From the NCBI GenBank assembly GCA_942492905.1, contig OW818657.1, forward strand, positions 1,736,001 to 1,800,000: DNA of 64,000 nucleotides, in the 5' to 3' direction. The notes beneath the pieces are model-generated. The model did no database searches. It saw only the letters and a list, made by a program, of their open reading frames with translations, and was not told the DNA's origin. Origin of the DNA: CAIZWU01 sp942492905. GTDB taxonomy: Bacteria > Verrucomicrobiota > Verrucomicrobiia > Verrucomicrobiales > V1-33. This document shows, piece after piece, positions 26,457 through 35,787 of the stretch (position 1 is the stretch's first letter; each line of letters starts with the position of its first letter). A program made the translations under genes and the position numbers.

Positions 26457-26564
26457 AGCCACAGGACTCCGGTCCGTGCTGATCCATCTGCCGGAGTCCG
26501 ATGTTTTTACGAAAACGAGGAATTTGCCGCAAGGATCCTCTGCAGGCTGCGGATAGACCATTCT

Positions 26565-27101
26565 ATGAAACTGGACTATCTGTTTAATATTCTGGCCGGA
26601 GTTGGTGTTTTGATCGGCATCACCCGGCTCACTCAATCCTGCAGCAATGCTCCTGCCACCCTTTCCCCGGTGGAGGCTACAGCCGGGAAAGGCAGCCTCG
26701 CGGAACGCGGGCGTTACCTTGTCAGGACCAGTGGGTGCAATGACTGCCACACCCCGCGCTTCCCGGAACTGGGCGAGAAGGTCCCCGAAAGCGAGTGGCT
26801 GACCGGGGTGCCGGTGGGCTGGCGCGGCCCTTGGGGCACCACCTATGCCAGCAATCTGCGGCGTCATCTCGAGGGCTATTCCGATGCCACGACCTGGATT
26901 GCCATGGTGAAAAGCCGCCAAGGCCTGCCTCCCATGCCATGGCCGAGCCTGCACGCCATGACGGAGGATGATCTCCGGGCGGTCCACAGCTATATCCGGA
27001 GTCTGGGAGTGGCGGGGGAGGTAATGCCAAGCCCGGTGCCGCCGGATCAAACCCCAGTCACTCCCTATCTTAATCTGGAGCCGGTGATGCCGCAGCCCTG
27101 A
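26565..27101 (+). CDS. Monohaem cytochrome c-type protein
   Basis: A 178-residue exported electron carrier. The N-terminal hydrophobic stretch LFNILAGVGVLIGITRLTQSC could be a signal/anchor or, with LTQSC, a lipobox-like end. The haem site is CNDCH at about residues 64-68 (SGCNDCHTPRFPELGEKVPESEWLTGVPVGWRGPWG), and the probable axial Met is in LPPMPWPSLHAMTEDDL. The GWRGPWGTTYASNL motif is shared with the small c-type cytochromes that accompany dehydrogenases. There is no dehydrogenase next to it here. It sits alone between the kinase and the PBP gene. Confidence 0.88.
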   Translation: MKLDYLFNILAGVGVLIGITRLTQSCSNAPATLSPVEATAGKGSLAERGRYLVRTSGCNDCHTPRFPELGEKVPESEWLTGVPVGWRGPWGTTYASNLRRHLEGYSDATTWIAMVKSRQGLPPMPWPSLHAMTEDDLRAVHSYIRSLGVAGEVMPSPVPPDQTPVTPYLNLEPVMPQP

Positions 27102-27230
27102 CGCCGGAATCGCCAGCCGTGCCCGGGGCCATCCCAAAGGGACCACTTCCCCTTCACGGCCGCGGAGCAGGATTGAGGACGGACCGAGGTTTGGCGTTTT
27201 CCTGCAGGGAAATCTGGCATTGATTGCGGC

Positions 27231-29438
27231 ATGTCTGCCCGTCCTGCTCCGCTGAAGAAATCATTGTTGCCTGCTTGGCTTTTCCCGGGACTGCGGCGGC
27301 GTATCGCCGGCTGGCCCTTCTTTCTCAGATGGCCGGTGATGCTGCTGGGATGGGGGACTCTGTTGGGGATCCTGGGAGTGCTGGTGGTGGATGCAGGATA
27401 CAGCGCTTTGGCCCGGAGATACGATCTGGCGGAATTGGGCAAAATGCCGGAGCGCAGTGAGGTCTATGATGCGCGGGGGGGCTTGCTGGGCCGGATCCAT
27501 GGGGAAAACCGCACCGTGGTGCCGTTGAGTGCGGTGTCGCCACACTTTATCAAGGCGCTACTGGCGCGGGAGGACAGCCGGTTTTATGACCACGGGGGCG
27601 TGGACTATGTGGGCGTGGTGCGGGCCTTGGTGCGGACTGTGAAGGACCCCACGGTGCGCCAGGGGGCCAGCACCATCAGCATGCAGCTGGCCCGCAACAG
27701 CTTTGACCTGACACGGGAGAAGTCGATCCACCGGAAGCTGCTGGAGATCGCCCTGACGCGGCGGATCGAGGCTCAGCGGACGAAGGATCAGATCCTGGAA
27801 TTGTATGTGAACCGGATTTTCTTCGGCACCGGAATCTTCGGAGTGCAGCGCGCGGCGGAGAGTTATTTTGGAAAGCCGGCGGCGGAGTTGAGCCTGGATG
27901 AGGGGGCGATGCTGGCAGCGATCATCCGGGGGCCTAATAAGTTTTCCCCCTTCCGACATTATGATATTGCAATGAGTGGGCGGGACATGGTGCTGGACCG
28001 GATGGTGACGACCGGGGTGCTGGGCGCCGAAGAGGCGGCCAAGGCCAAAGCGGTCCCAACCAAGGTGCTGAAGGAACCGAAGGCGCCCAAAGACACCTGG
28101 GCGTTGGACGCCGTGCGGCGCGACCTGGAAAAGCTGTTGGACGAGGGCGAGATCGGGGAAGGCGGGCTGAAGATTCATACTACCGTGGAGCCGGCCCTGC
28201 AGCAGGCCGCGGAAGCGGGCCTGACAAAGCAATTGGCCACCATCGAAAAGCTGCCCGGTTACGCTCATCAAAAGTGGGCCCTTTATGAAAACATGATGGA
28301 GCGCGGCCTGGCGGTGGAACCGGAATATGTTCAGGGTGCGGTGGTGGTGCTGGAAAATGGAACTGGTGCCATAAGGGCCATCGTCGGAGGGCGGGACATC
28401 CGGCACAGCAGTTTCAACCGGGCCCTCCTGGCACGGCGTCAGGTAGGGTCCACCTTCAAGCCGCTCGTGTATGCGGCGGCCGTCGAGCATGCGGGTCTCC
28501 TGCCGGGACAACTGGTGGCCGATGCCCGCATCCAGCCCGGGGAAATCCGCACGGCGGAAGGGGACTTCAGTCCACGGAATTCCGATGAGAGCTACCAGTC
28601 GCCCCAGCCTGCCTGGTGGGGCCTGGCCAAGTCGCGGAACACCATGGCGGTGCGGGTGGGGGAAATGGCCGGGATGGATCAGGTGAAGGCGCTGGCGGAC
28701 AAGGCCGGGATGAAATTCATCGAAGGCCGTTCGCCGCAGATCTATCTGGGCAACCTCGGGGCCACTCTCGAAAGCCTCACCAGTGCTTATTCCCTGCTGG
28801 GAAACAACGGTGTCCGGTGCCGGCCTTTCCTGATCGACCGGATCGAGAGCAGTGCGGGCGAACTGGTTTACCGCAGCGGGGTGATGTCCTATGAGGTCGT
28901 GAGTCCGGGAACGGCCTGGCTGACCACCATGATGATGCAGAAAGTGATGGAGCCCGGCGGGACGGCCGCAGGGGTGAAGCAAATGGGGTTCGACGGACTG
29001 GCCGCCGGCAAGACCGGCACCACCGACGACTACCGGGACGCCTGGTTTGTCGGATTCAACCCTCGGCTAACCTGCGGGGTCTGGGTAGGTCTGGATGATC
29101 CGGAGCGGATCATCCACCGCGGCTACGGCAGCCGTCTGGCCTTGCCGGTGTGGGCAGGAGTGATGGCGGCGGCCGGCCGGCTGGGCTACGAGCCGGGGGC
29201 CGGATGGCAGGAGCCGGGACCCATGCTGCGCCAGCAGATCTGCGCTGCTTCCGGAAAGTTGGCCTCCCCCCGCTGCGGGTCGTCCGCCCTAACCCTCGAT
29301 TTGCCGTCCAGTCATGTGCCCTCCACCGTTTGTGAGCTGCATGACCGTTCCCCGGCTGTGGTGGTGCCCGCCCGGGGGGCAGGACCGGAACGTCAGGCCC
29401 CCGGATTTTTTGAAAGACTGGGGAGGTTTTTCCGCTGA
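27231..29438 (+). CDS. Class A penicillin-binding protein (PBP1A/1C-like)
   Basis: A 735-residue bifunctional peptidoglycan synthase. A basic N-terminus and one membrane helix at about 33-53 are followed by a GT51 glycosyltransferase: AREDSRFYDHGGVD with catalytic Glu114, QGASTISMQLARN, and the RKLLEIALTRRIE and LELYVNRIFFG motifs. The transpeptidase has SxxK at Ser407-Lys410 (GSTFKPL), SxN at Ser468-Asn470, and KTGTT at Lys594. All active-site motifs are intact. It polymerises lipid II and crosslinks peptides in the periplasm. Verrucomicrobia vary in their peptidoglycan genes, so an intact enzyme is informative. Confidence 0.95.
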   Translation: MSARPAPLKKSLLPAWLFPGLRRRIAGWPFFLRWPVMLLGWGTLLGILGVLVVDAGYSALARRYDLAELGKMPERSEVYDARGGLLGRIHGENRTVVPLSAVSPHFIKALLAREDSRFYDHGGVDYVGVVRALVRTVKDPTVRQGASTISMQLARNSFDLTREKSIHRKLLEIALTRRIEAQRTKDQILELYVNRIFFGTGIFGVQRAAESYFGKPAAELSLDEGAMLAAIIRGPNKFSPFRHYDIAMSGRDMVLDRMVTTGVLGAEEAAKAKAVPTKVLKEPKAPKDTWALDAVRRDLEKLLDEGEIGEGGLKIHTTVEPALQQAAEAGLTKQLATIEKLPGYAHQKWALYENMMERGLAVEPEYVQGAVVVLENGTGAIRAIVGGRDIRHSSFNRALLARRQVGSTFKPLVYAAAVEHAGLLPGQLVADARIQPGEIRTAEGDFSPRNSDESYQSPQPAWWGLAKSRNTMAVRVGEMAGMDQVKALADKAGMKFIEGRSPQIYLGNLGATLESLTSAYSLLGNNGVRCRPFLIDRIESSAGELVYRSGVMSYEVVSPGTAWLTTMMMQKVMEPGGTAAGVKQMGFDGLAAGKTGTTDDYRDAWFVGFNPRLTCGVWVGLDDPERIIHRGYGSRLALPVWAGVMAAAGRLGYEPGAGWQEPGPMLRQQICAASGKLASPRCGSSALTLDLPSSHVPSTVCELHDRSPAVVVPARGAGPERQAPGFFERLGRFFR

Positions 29439-29527
29439 TTTTTTGAAAATTGGACTCACATGAAAAAAGTTGAAATCTAGCGCATTTGGAGCTTGCGGAA
29501 CGTCTAGCGGAAAGGTAGCTTGGAGCG

Positions 29528-29556
29528 TTGGAATGCCAGGGGTGCTATCGGATATT
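29528..29556 (+). promoter_or_regulatory. Candidate promoter of the AP2/H1-like gene
   Basis: TTGGAA (29528-29533) and GATATT (29551-29556) are separated by 17 bases and each matches four of six consensus positions. The predicted start is about 65 bases before the ATG at 29631. The leader between them is C/A-rich (CCACACCAAGG, then CAAACTACC) and has no obvious Shine-Dalgarno. Confidence 0.4.
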
Positions 29557-29630
29557 TGGTCCGAGGGTGTCCCTGATCGTCCCAAACACCACACCAAGGA
29601 TACCAATCCAAACCACAAAAACAAACTACC

Positions 29631-30002
29631 ATGTCCGCACCAGCACCACGTACCATGTATGGCATCAGCCGCATCGATCAGCCTGAGAAAAAGAATCACG
29701 GCTGGTATGTCCGCGTGACCTACAAAGGCAAGACCGAGCAGAAGTTCTTCGCTGACAAGGCCCACGGCAGCAAACCCAAGGCCCTCAAAATGGCTCAGGA
29801 GCACCGGGATCATCTCGTGACTCTCCTCCCCCCAGCCCGTCAGGAAGCAGCAGCCCGCAAGCGCGCCGTCTCCAAGAAGGTGAGCACCAAGAAGGCCGCT
29901 CCTGCCCCGGTCGCCAAGGCCCCTGCGAAGAAAGCTGCCGTCAAGGCTGCTGCCAAGGCCCCTGCGAAGAAGGCTGCCAAGAAAGCCGCCAAGAAGAAGT
30001 AA
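29631..30002 (+). CDS. AP2-like DNA-binding protein with histone-H1-like basic tail
   Basis: A 123-residue basic protein. The N-terminal 65 residues (YGISRIDQPEKKNHGWYVRV.. then KGKTEQKFFADKAHGSKPKALKMAQEHRDHL) resemble the three-strand-plus-helix AP2/ERF or integrase-N DNA-binding fold. The C-terminal half is low complexity, built from repeated A-P-A-K-K-A and V-K-A-A units, like a histone H1 tail. Together this suggests a nucleoid-associated or chromatin-like protein. Very high Lys/Ala content makes alignment to other proteins unreliable. No neighbour suggests a specific target. Confidence 0.75.
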   Translation: MSAPAPRTMYGISRIDQPEKKNHGWYVRVTYKGKTEQKFFADKAHGSKPKALKMAQEHRDHLVTLLPPARQEAAARKRAVSKKVSTKKAAPAPVAKAPAKKAAVKAAAKAPAKKAAKKAAKKK

Positions 30003-30143
30003 TCCACTGCGGTTACTGACTACCATCAACTGTCCCGCCGGTTCGGCTTCCTCCCTCAATGCCCCACTGCTGCAAAGCAGTCCGGCATGAAGCCGTTCCG
30101 GTGGCTTGACAGTCACTGGCACTGTGCTGCCTTCACGGCACTC

Positions 30144-30845
30144 ATGTCTGCTCCCATTTCCAAACCGGCTGGCAACCCATCCCAGCCCTTCCTCCGCGCG
30201 GAGAAAGTCCGCCGCACCTACCATGTGGGCGGCACTGCCATCGAAGTGCTGCGGGGTGTTGATTTAACTGTAGCCAGGGGAGAACGGATCTTCCTGTGCG
30301 GACCTTCCGGGGCTGGAAAAACGACCCTGCTCTACGTGCTCGGAGGACTGGAGCGTCCCGACGGCGGGGAGGTCCTGCTGGAGGGAAAGTCCGTTTATGG
30401 CCAGAGTGATGCCAAACAGGCCACCCTCCGGAACACGGATATCGGCTACATTTTTCAAAATTATTTGCTCCTGCCTGAGCTGACGGCCTTGGAGAATGTC
30501 TGTTTGCCGGCCCTGATCGGCGGGCGCAAGGCCAAGGCCCGGGCGGCGGAGTTGCTCGAAAAAGTCGGTCTCTCACCGCGCCTCCACCATCTTCCTGCGC
30601 AACTTAGTGGCGGCGAGCAGCAGCGCGTGGCCATTGCCCGCTCGTTGATCAATGATCCCTCCATTGTTTTTGCCGACGAACCCACCGGAAATCTCGATTC
30701 CAAAACCGGAACTGACGTCATGAATTTGCTGCTTTCCGTGGTTGCCGACGAAGGGAAAACCCTCATGGTGGTCACCCACGACACGCGCCTTGCAGGGCAG
30801 GGGGACCGGATGCTGGTTCTGCGCGACGGGATGCTGGTGGACTAG
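30144..30845 (+). CDS. LolD-like ABC transporter ATP-binding protein
   Basis: A 233-residue ABC ATPase of the MacB/LolD/FtsE class. Walker A is GPSGAGKTT (about residues 51-59), the signature is LSGGEQQRVAIARSL and Walker B is IVFADEPTGNLD, with MVVTHDTRLA for the H-loop. The RTYHVGGTAIEVLRGVDLTVARGE opening is typical of LolD. The matching FtsX-like permease is not adjacent, so the partner is unknown. The first ATG in frame is at 30087, but the start at 30144 gives the usual N-terminal length. A lone ATPase here could serve a permease encoded elsewhere. Confidence 0.88.
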   Translation: MSAPISKPAGNPSQPFLRAEKVRRTYHVGGTAIEVLRGVDLTVARGERIFLCGPSGAGKTTLLYVLGGLERPDGGEVLLEGKSVYGQSDAKQATLRNTDIGYIFQNYLLLPELTALENVCLPALIGGRKAKARAAELLEKVGLSPRLHHLPAQLSGGEQQRVAIARSLINDPSIVFADEPTGNLDSKTGTDVMNLLLSVVADEGKTLMVVTHDTRLAGQGDRMLVLRDGMLVD

Positions 30846-30924
30846 TCGTTTACCCTGCGCCCCGCGCCGGATTCAGACGGGATCCCTGCTGACCCGGGAG
30901 CCCTCATTGATTTACCCGCCCTCC

Positions 30925-31791
30925 ATGAAGATCTACATCGACGGAACCCTCCACGAAGAAGCCGCAGCCAAAATTTCTGTGTTTGATCACGGGTTGCTCT
31001 ACGGTGACGGCGTTTTTGAGGGCATTCGTTTTTACAACCGCCGCGTCTTCCGGCTGGAGGAACACATCGAGCGCCTCTATGCCTCGGCCCGTTCCATCCT
31101 GCTCAACATCCCTCTCAGTCCGGAGGAAATGATCGCGGCCGTGCAGGAAACCTGCCGCGCCAATGAACTCGACAACGGCTATATCCGCCTCGTGGTGACC
31201 CGCGGCACCGGCCCGATGGGGCTCAGTCCCTACAAATGCCCCAAGGCCTCCGTGATCATCATTGCCGCCAGCATCCAGCTCTACAGCGAGGAAGCCTACC
31301 GCACTGGACTGACCATGGCCACCTGCGCCACCCGGCGCCCCATGCACGATATTCTCAGTCCCCAGGTGAAAAGCCTGAATTACCTGAACAACGTCATGGC
31401 TAAAGTCGAAGCCATGCAGGCCGGCGCCGAGGAAGGCATCATGCTCAACGAGCGCGGACTGGTCGCCGAATGCACCGGCGACAACGTCTTCGTCGTGCGG
31501 AAGGGGGCTATCACCACCCCTCCCATCAGTGCCGGAGCCTTGGATGGCATCACGCGTTCCGTGGTGTTTGAAATCGCTGCCGAGCTCGGCATCCCCATGC
31601 AGGCCGCCGATCTCAGCCGCCATGACATTTACACCGCCGACGAGTGTTTCCTCACGGGCACCGCGGCCGAGGTCATCGCCGCCGTGAAGTACGATCAGCG
31701 TATCATCGGCACCGGCATCCCCGGCCCTGTCACGGAGCGCGTGATCCGCCGTTTCCGGGAAATCGCCGGCAGCACTGGAACCGCCTTCTAG
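30925..31791 (+). CDS. ilvE: Branched-chain amino acid aminotransferase IlvE
   Basis: A 288-residue class IV PLP aminotransferase. The N-terminal FDHGLLYGDGVFEGIRFYNRRVFRLEEHI is the family signature. The PLP lysine is Lys149 in PQVKSLNYLNN, and GIMLNERGLVAECTGDNVFVVRKGAITTPP is the second signature. It interconverts leucine, isoleucine and valine with their 2-oxo acids. D-amino acid transaminase and aminodeoxychorismate lyase are relatives, but motif spacing favours IlvE. The start at 30925 is chosen for the conserved N-terminus (MKIYIDG). Confidence 0.93.
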   Translation: MKIYIDGTLHEEAAAKISVFDHGLLYGDGVFEGIRFYNRRVFRLEEHIERLYASARSILLNIPLSPEEMIAAVQETCRANELDNGYIRLVVTRGTGPMGLSPYKCPKASVIIIAASIQLYSEEAYRTGLTMATCATRRPMHDILSPQVKSLNYLNNVMAKVEAMQAGAEEGIMLNERGLVAECTGDNVFVVRKGAITTPPISAGALDGITRSVVFEIAAELGIPMQAADLSRHDIYTADECFLTGTAAEVIAAVKYDQRIIGTGIPGPVTERVIRRFREIAGSTGTAF

Positions 31792-31838
31792 GCCACCCTG
31801 ATCCGCCCGGCCCTCCCCTCCCATTTTCTGCAACACTC

Positions 31839-32447
31839 ATGAAGGACCTCAGCGACGGAATCTATCATTGGCTCTACGAAGGATTGAGCTTGCGCCAGGT
31901 CGGGCTGGTGGTCGGGCTTTTGTTGGTGCTGGGGCACGCGGTGGCGTTGGTGCGCCAGCAAAAAATCCTGCCATGGCTTTCCTCGGTGCCCCGCTCGATG
32001 AATGTGGGCACTTTTTTCCTGACCCTTTCCTTCCTCATGGCCTGGATGGTCGCCACCTCCATGGATCTGGGGGAGTTCAACAAGGCGCGTTGGCTGGCCC
32101 AGTTTGCCCTGCCGGTCTTTTATGTCGGCACATTGTTTATTGCCAATGATTACCTTGGAGCCCGGTCACTAGGCACCTTTCTGCTGCTCGCGGCCTGCCC
32201 GGTTCTGAATGCGGCCATGCTCAAACCGCCGGAATCCCGGCTGCTGCTCAGCATCCTTGCCTACGGCTGGATCATTCTCGGCCTGTTCTGGGTTGGGATG
32301 CCATTCACCATGCGGGATCAGATTGCCTGGCTGCAGGCCAAGCCTTCGCGCTACCGTATCATGTGCCTTGCCGGCATCATTTATGGCGCCCTGGTGCTGG
32401 CGGCGGCGCTGCTGTATTATGGCGGAGCGGAATCCGCCCCCGTCTGA
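31839..32447 (+). CDS. Integral membrane protein of unknown function
   Basis: A 202-residue membrane protein with about six hydrophobic helices (for example LVVGLLLVLGHAVALV, VGTFFLTLSFLMAWMVAT, ALPVFYVGTLFIAN, LGTFLLLAACPVLNAAML, LSILAYGWIILGLFWVGMPF and CLAGIIYGALVLAAALLYY). The short N-terminus and a cytoplasmic linker with RQQKILPWLSSVPRSMN have no motif I recognise. It begins 47 bases after ilvE and ends 31 bases before the next small membrane gene, so it is part of the same run. Confidence 0.78.
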   Translation: MKDLSDGIYHWLYEGLSLRQVGLVVGLLLVLGHAVALVRQQKILPWLSSVPRSMNVGTFFLTLSFLMAWMVATSMDLGEFNKARWLAQFALPVFYVGTLFIANDYLGARSLGTFLLLAACPVLNAAMLKPPESRLLLSILAYGWIILGLFWVGMPFTMRDQIAWLQAKPSRYRIMCLAGIIYGALVLAAALLYYGGAESAPV

Positions 32448-32478
32448 GCCGTATCCTCCCCCATCCCCCCTTGGTGAC

Positions 32479-32838
32479 ATGTTCAAACATTACCTGCCTC
32501 ACCTGACGTTCTTCATCGCCTTTTTCGCGGCGGCGGTGCCCATCCTTTATTACATCCAGCGGAAGAATCCGAATCCCCGGTTCCGCCCTGGGTTCGGCGA
32601 GATGTCTCTGATCACGCTGATTGCGCTCTTCATCTGCGGGGGGATGGCGATCGGTTTGGGCAGCCTCTTCAAACCTGAGAATGATGGTTCGTCCATGAAA
32701 AAGAAGCCGAATGAAGGCGCTGGGTGGTCGGCCACAAGTGCCGACGACTCCGAAGGTGGATCCCGGAAAAAAACCAAGGAACGCGATAAGAACTCCGACG
32801 GGGACAAGCCGCCCCGCCGCCTCAACGACCGGAACTAG
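32479..32838 (+). CDS. Small membrane protein with charged C-terminal tail
   Basis: A 119-residue protein with two membrane helices (YLPHLTFFIAFFAAAVPILYYI and MSLITLIALFICGGMAIGLGSLF). Its C-terminal 50 residues are strongly charged, with many Lys, Asp and Ser (KKKPNEGAGWSATSADDSE...KKTKERDKNSDGDKPPRR), and probably disordered in the cytoplasm. No family recognised. It lies 31 bases after the previous membrane gene and 16 bases before the GcvH-like gene, so it is part of an operon. Confidence 0.72.
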   Translation: MFKHYLPHLTFFIAFFAAAVPILYYIQRKNPNPRFRPGFGEMSLITLIALFICGGMAIGLGSLFKPENDGSSMKKKPNEGAGWSATSADDSEGGSRKKTKERDKNSDGDKPPRRLNDRN

Positions 32839-32854
32839 CCTTTCCTCCGCGCCG

Positions 32855-33334
32855 ATGACTACCCCTGCCGCCGACCGCGAGTGGATCAAATTCCGCCACG
32901 CCCGTTTTACCGCCCGCTTCCCGGCTGATTTCCTTTATTCACCCTCGCATTACTGGATGATGCCCGTGCCTGGCGATCCGGGACTCTGGCGGGTGGGCTT
33001 CACCAAGTTTGCCACCCGCATGCTCGGCGAATTGGTGGATTTCACCTTCAATCCTCCTGAAGGCGGCCCCGTTCAGCCGGGCGAAATGATCGGTTGGGTC
33101 GAAGGTTTCAAGGCCGCCAGTGACGTCTTCTGCGTCATGTCAGGACAATTCGCGGGCAGCAATCCCGCCCTCAAGGCCGATGCCTGCATCGTCCGCAGCG
33201 ATCCTTACCTCGAAGGATGGCTCTACAGCGTGCGCGGCGAGCCAGAGCCTGGCCATCTCGACGCCCAGGGTTACCTCGAACTCCTCAACGCCACCATCAC
33301 CCGTATGGCGGAACAGGAACATCCCGAAGAATAA
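32855..33334 (+). CDS. GcvH-like lipoyl-carrier protein
   Basis: A 159-residue protein containing a glycine cleavage H-type fold. The motif PGEMIGWVEGFKAASDVFCVMSGQFAG matches the lipoyl-lysine hairpin of GcvH (usual ESVKAAS), so Lys86 is the probable lipoylation site. The N-terminal 65 residues (WIKFRHARFTARFPADFLYSPSHYWM) are not from classical GcvH (about 130 residues) and make it longer. No gcvT or gcvP is nearby. A role as a stand-alone lipoyl carrier, rather than in glycine cleavage, is possible but unproven. Confidence 0.8.
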   Translation: MTTPAADREWIKFRHARFTARFPADFLYSPSHYWMMPVPGDPGLWRVGFTKFATRMLGELVDFTFNPPEGGPVQPGEMIGWVEGFKAASDVFCVMSGQFAGSNPALKADACIVRSDPYLEGWLYSVRGEPEPGHLDAQGYLELLNATITRMAEQEHPEE

Positions 33335-33364
33335 AATGCTGATTTCCCACGTATTGCTTTTTCC

Positions 33365-34192
33365 ATGAAATCCTACCGCCTCAATCGCCTCTTCCATGCC
33401 CGTTCCCGCCGCTGTTTCGACGTTGCCGTCGATCACGGATTTTTCAACCAACCGGGCTTCCTGACCGGAATCGAGGACATGCGCGAGGTGATCAAAACCC
33501 TGGTCGAAGCCGCCCCTGATGCCATCCAGCTCACCGCCGGCATGGCCCGCCACCTCCAGGACCTTCCCGGCCGCCTCAAGCCCTCCCTCGTCCTGCGCAC
33601 CGATGTCGCCAACATCTACGGGAAATCCCTTCCTGACACCCGCTTCAGCCTCATGCTGGAGGAAACCATGCTCCAGGCCGTGCGCCTTGATGCCGCCTGC
33701 GTCTGTGTCAATCTTTTCCAAATCCCCGGCGCTCCCGAAGTCCACGCCGAATGTGTCAAAAACATCCTCCGGCTCAAGCCCCAGGCCGACTATTACGGAA
33801 TGCCCATGATGGTGGAACCCCTCGTTTTTCAATCCAACGACATTGCCGGCGGCTACATGGTGAATGGGGACGAAACCACCATCACCCACCTCGTCCGCCA
33901 GGCCGTCGAGCTCGGAGCCGACATCATCAAGGCTGACCCTACCGACGACGTCAGCATCTACCACCGCGTCGTCACTGCCGCTTCCGGCATTCCCGTCCTG
34001 GTGCGCGGGGGCGGCCGGGTCAGTGATGAGGAAATTCTCACCCGCACCCAGGGACTTCTCGCTCAGGGCGCGGCCGGCATTGTCTATGGACGCAACGTGA
34101 TCCAGCACCCCAATCCCAAGGGCATCACCCGCGCCCTCATGGCCATGGTGCATGACAACGCCGATGTCCCTACGGCCCTCGCGATGATCTGA
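33365..34192 (+). CDS. DhnA/LsrF-type class I aldolase family protein
   Basis: A 275-residue TIM-barrel aldolase. CFDVAVDHGFF (around residue 18) is the family's first strand, GADIIKADPTDD contains the Schiff-base lysine Lys189, and VLVRGGGRVSDEEIL followed by GAAGIVYGRNVIQH forms the phosphate-binding end. This is the DhnA/archaeal fructose-bisphosphate aldolase class I family, which also includes LsrF and 2-amino-3,7-dideoxy-hept-6-ulosonate synthases. The substrate cannot be assigned from sequence alone. It starts 30 bases after the GcvH-like gene. Confidence 0.87.
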   Translation: MKSYRLNRLFHARSRRCFDVAVDHGFFNQPGFLTGIEDMREVIKTLVEAAPDAIQLTAGMARHLQDLPGRLKPSLVLRTDVANIYGKSLPDTRFSLMLEETMLQAVRLDAACVCVNLFQIPGAPEVHAECVKNILRLKPQADYYGMPMMVEPLVFQSNDIAGGYMVNGDETTITHLVRQAVELGADIIKADPTDDVSIYHRVVTAASGIPVLVRGGGRVSDEEILTRTQGLLAQGAAGIVYGRNVIQHPNPKGITRALMAMVHDNADVPTALAMI

Positions 34193-34344
34193 GGCGGCTG
34201 GCATCCGTCCGAATTTGCTTTTTCCAAAGCTCCGGCGACCCCATAACGGTCTGGCCTGATAACCGTGAACCCCGCTTCGCGAATTCACCCAGCCGCACCA
34301 CCGTGCCGTGCCGCGATACTGCAATCCTCCGCCTCCTTCCTCTC

Positions 34345-35733
34345 ATGACCGAAGCCCTGCTCCAATCCCTGCGCGAAATCCTCGGTCCCGCCCATGTCCT
34401 CACGGCTCCGGAGGACCTCATCCCTTACAGTTTCGACGGCACTGCGGCCCTCAAACAAAAACCTGGCGCGGTGGTCTTCCCTGCCGATACCGGACAGGTC
34501 GCCGCCTGCGTCCGCCTCGCCAATGCCCACGGCACCACGATCGTCCCCCGCGGTTCCGGCACCGGTCTCAGCGGCGGCAGCCTGCCCTTGGACGGTTGCC
34601 TCCTCATCGTCCTCGTGCGCCTTGACCGCATCCTCGAAATCGACCCCGCCAACCTGACGCTTCACGCCCAATGCGGCGTCGTCACGAAAACCATCGACGA
34701 CACCGCCGCCCTGTATGGCCTCTTCTATCCGCCGGACCCCGGCTCCATGAAGATTTCGACCATCGGCGGCAATGTCGCGGAGAATTCCGGCGGTCTGCGT
34801 GGTTTGAAATACGGCGTCACCCGCGACTACGTCATGGGCCTCCGCATCGTCCTGCCGGATGGCACCATCACCTTCCTCGGCAACAAGTGCGTCAAGGACG
34901 TCGCCGGTTACAGCATGAAGGACCTCTTCATCGGCTCCGAAGGCACTTTGGGCATCATCACCGAAGTGTTGTTGAAACTGGTCCCGCGCCCCGCTTCCCG
35001 CCGCACCCTCCTCGCGCTTTATGACAGCATGGAGCAGGCCGCCGCCACCGTCAGCGCCATCATCGCGGCCCACATTATTCCCTGCACTTTGGAGTTCCTC
35101 GACCAGATGACCCTCCGCTGCGTCGAGGATTTTGCCAAAATCGGGCTCCCCACCGATTGTCAGGCTCTCCTGCTGATGGAGACCGATGGCCACCCAGCCT
35201 CCGTCGCGGATGAAGCCGCCCGCATGATGGAAATCGCCCGGGCCCATGGAGCCCGCGAGGTCCGCATGGCCGCCGATGAAGCCGAGGCCAACCGCCTCGC
35301 CACCGCCCGCCGCTCTGCCTTCTCCGCTCTGGCCAGGATGCGCCCCACCACGATTCTTGAGGATGTCACCGTTCCCCGCAGCGAGTTGTCCAAACTCGTC
35401 GCCTTCGTCGCCGCCACTGCCAAACGGCACCAACTGCTGGTCGGCACGTTCGGTCATATGGGCGATGGTAACCTGCATCCCACCTTCCTCACCAACGAAC
35501 GCGACCACGATGAAATGCACCGGGTCGAACTCGCCCTCAGCGAAATCGTAGATGAAACGCTCCGCCTCGGCGGCACCATCACCGGTGAACATGGCGTTGG
35601 TCTCGCCAAAAAAGCCTTCCTGCCGCGGCAGTTCGACGATGGCAGCCTGGCTTTGTTGCGCTCCATCAAAAACACCCTCGATCCGGCCCATCGCTTCAAT
35701 CCCGGGAAGATCTTCGACATTTTGGAAAAATAG
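34345..35733 (+). CDS. glcD: FAD-linked oxidase GlcD (glycolate/2-hydroxyacid oxidase subunit)
   Basis: A 462-residue flavoenzyme. The FAD-binding PCMH domain shows PRGSGTGLSGGSLPLDG and STIGGNVAENSGGLRGLKYGVTRDYVMGL, and the C-terminal cap has FGHMGDGNLHPTFL and TGEHGVGLAKKAFL. With GlcF it oxidises glycolate or a related 2-hydroxyacid such as D-lactate. GlcE, present in the E. coli enzyme, is not seen here. The start at 34345 matches the usual N-terminus (MTEALLQSLREIL); the frame is open back to 34303. It is followed 54 bases later by glcF. Confidence 0.92.
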   Translation: MTEALLQSLREILGPAHVLTAPEDLIPYSFDGTAALKQKPGAVVFPADTGQVAACVRLANAHGTTIVPRGSGTGLSGGSLPLDGCLLIVLVRLDRILEIDPANLTLHAQCGVVTKTIDDTAALYGLFYPPDPGSMKISTIGGNVAENSGGLRGLKYGVTRDYVMGLRIVLPDGTITFLGNKCVKDVAGYSMKDLFIGSEGTLGIITEVLLKLVPRPASRRTLLALYDSMEQAAATVSAIIAAHIIPCTLEFLDQMTLRCVEDFAKIGLPTDCQALLLMETDGHPASVADEAARMMEIARAHGAREVRMAADEAEANRLATARRSAFSALARMRPTTILEDVTVPRSELSKLVAFVAATAKRHQLLVGTFGHMGDGNLHPTFLTNERDHDEMHRVELALSEIVDETLRLGGTITGEHGVGLAKKAFLPRQFDDGSLALLRSIKNTLDPAHRFNPGKIFDILEK

Positions 35734-35787
35734 GGCGCACATGGCCTATCGCCAGCCACCAGCCGACTGAAAACCGCTTTCCGCCCC

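Noticed and set aside
34285..35742. A 485-residue minus-strand frame opposite glcD
   Set aside because: glcD is a full-length, motif-complete gene; the other frame has only low-complexity Gly/Asp-rich sequence.
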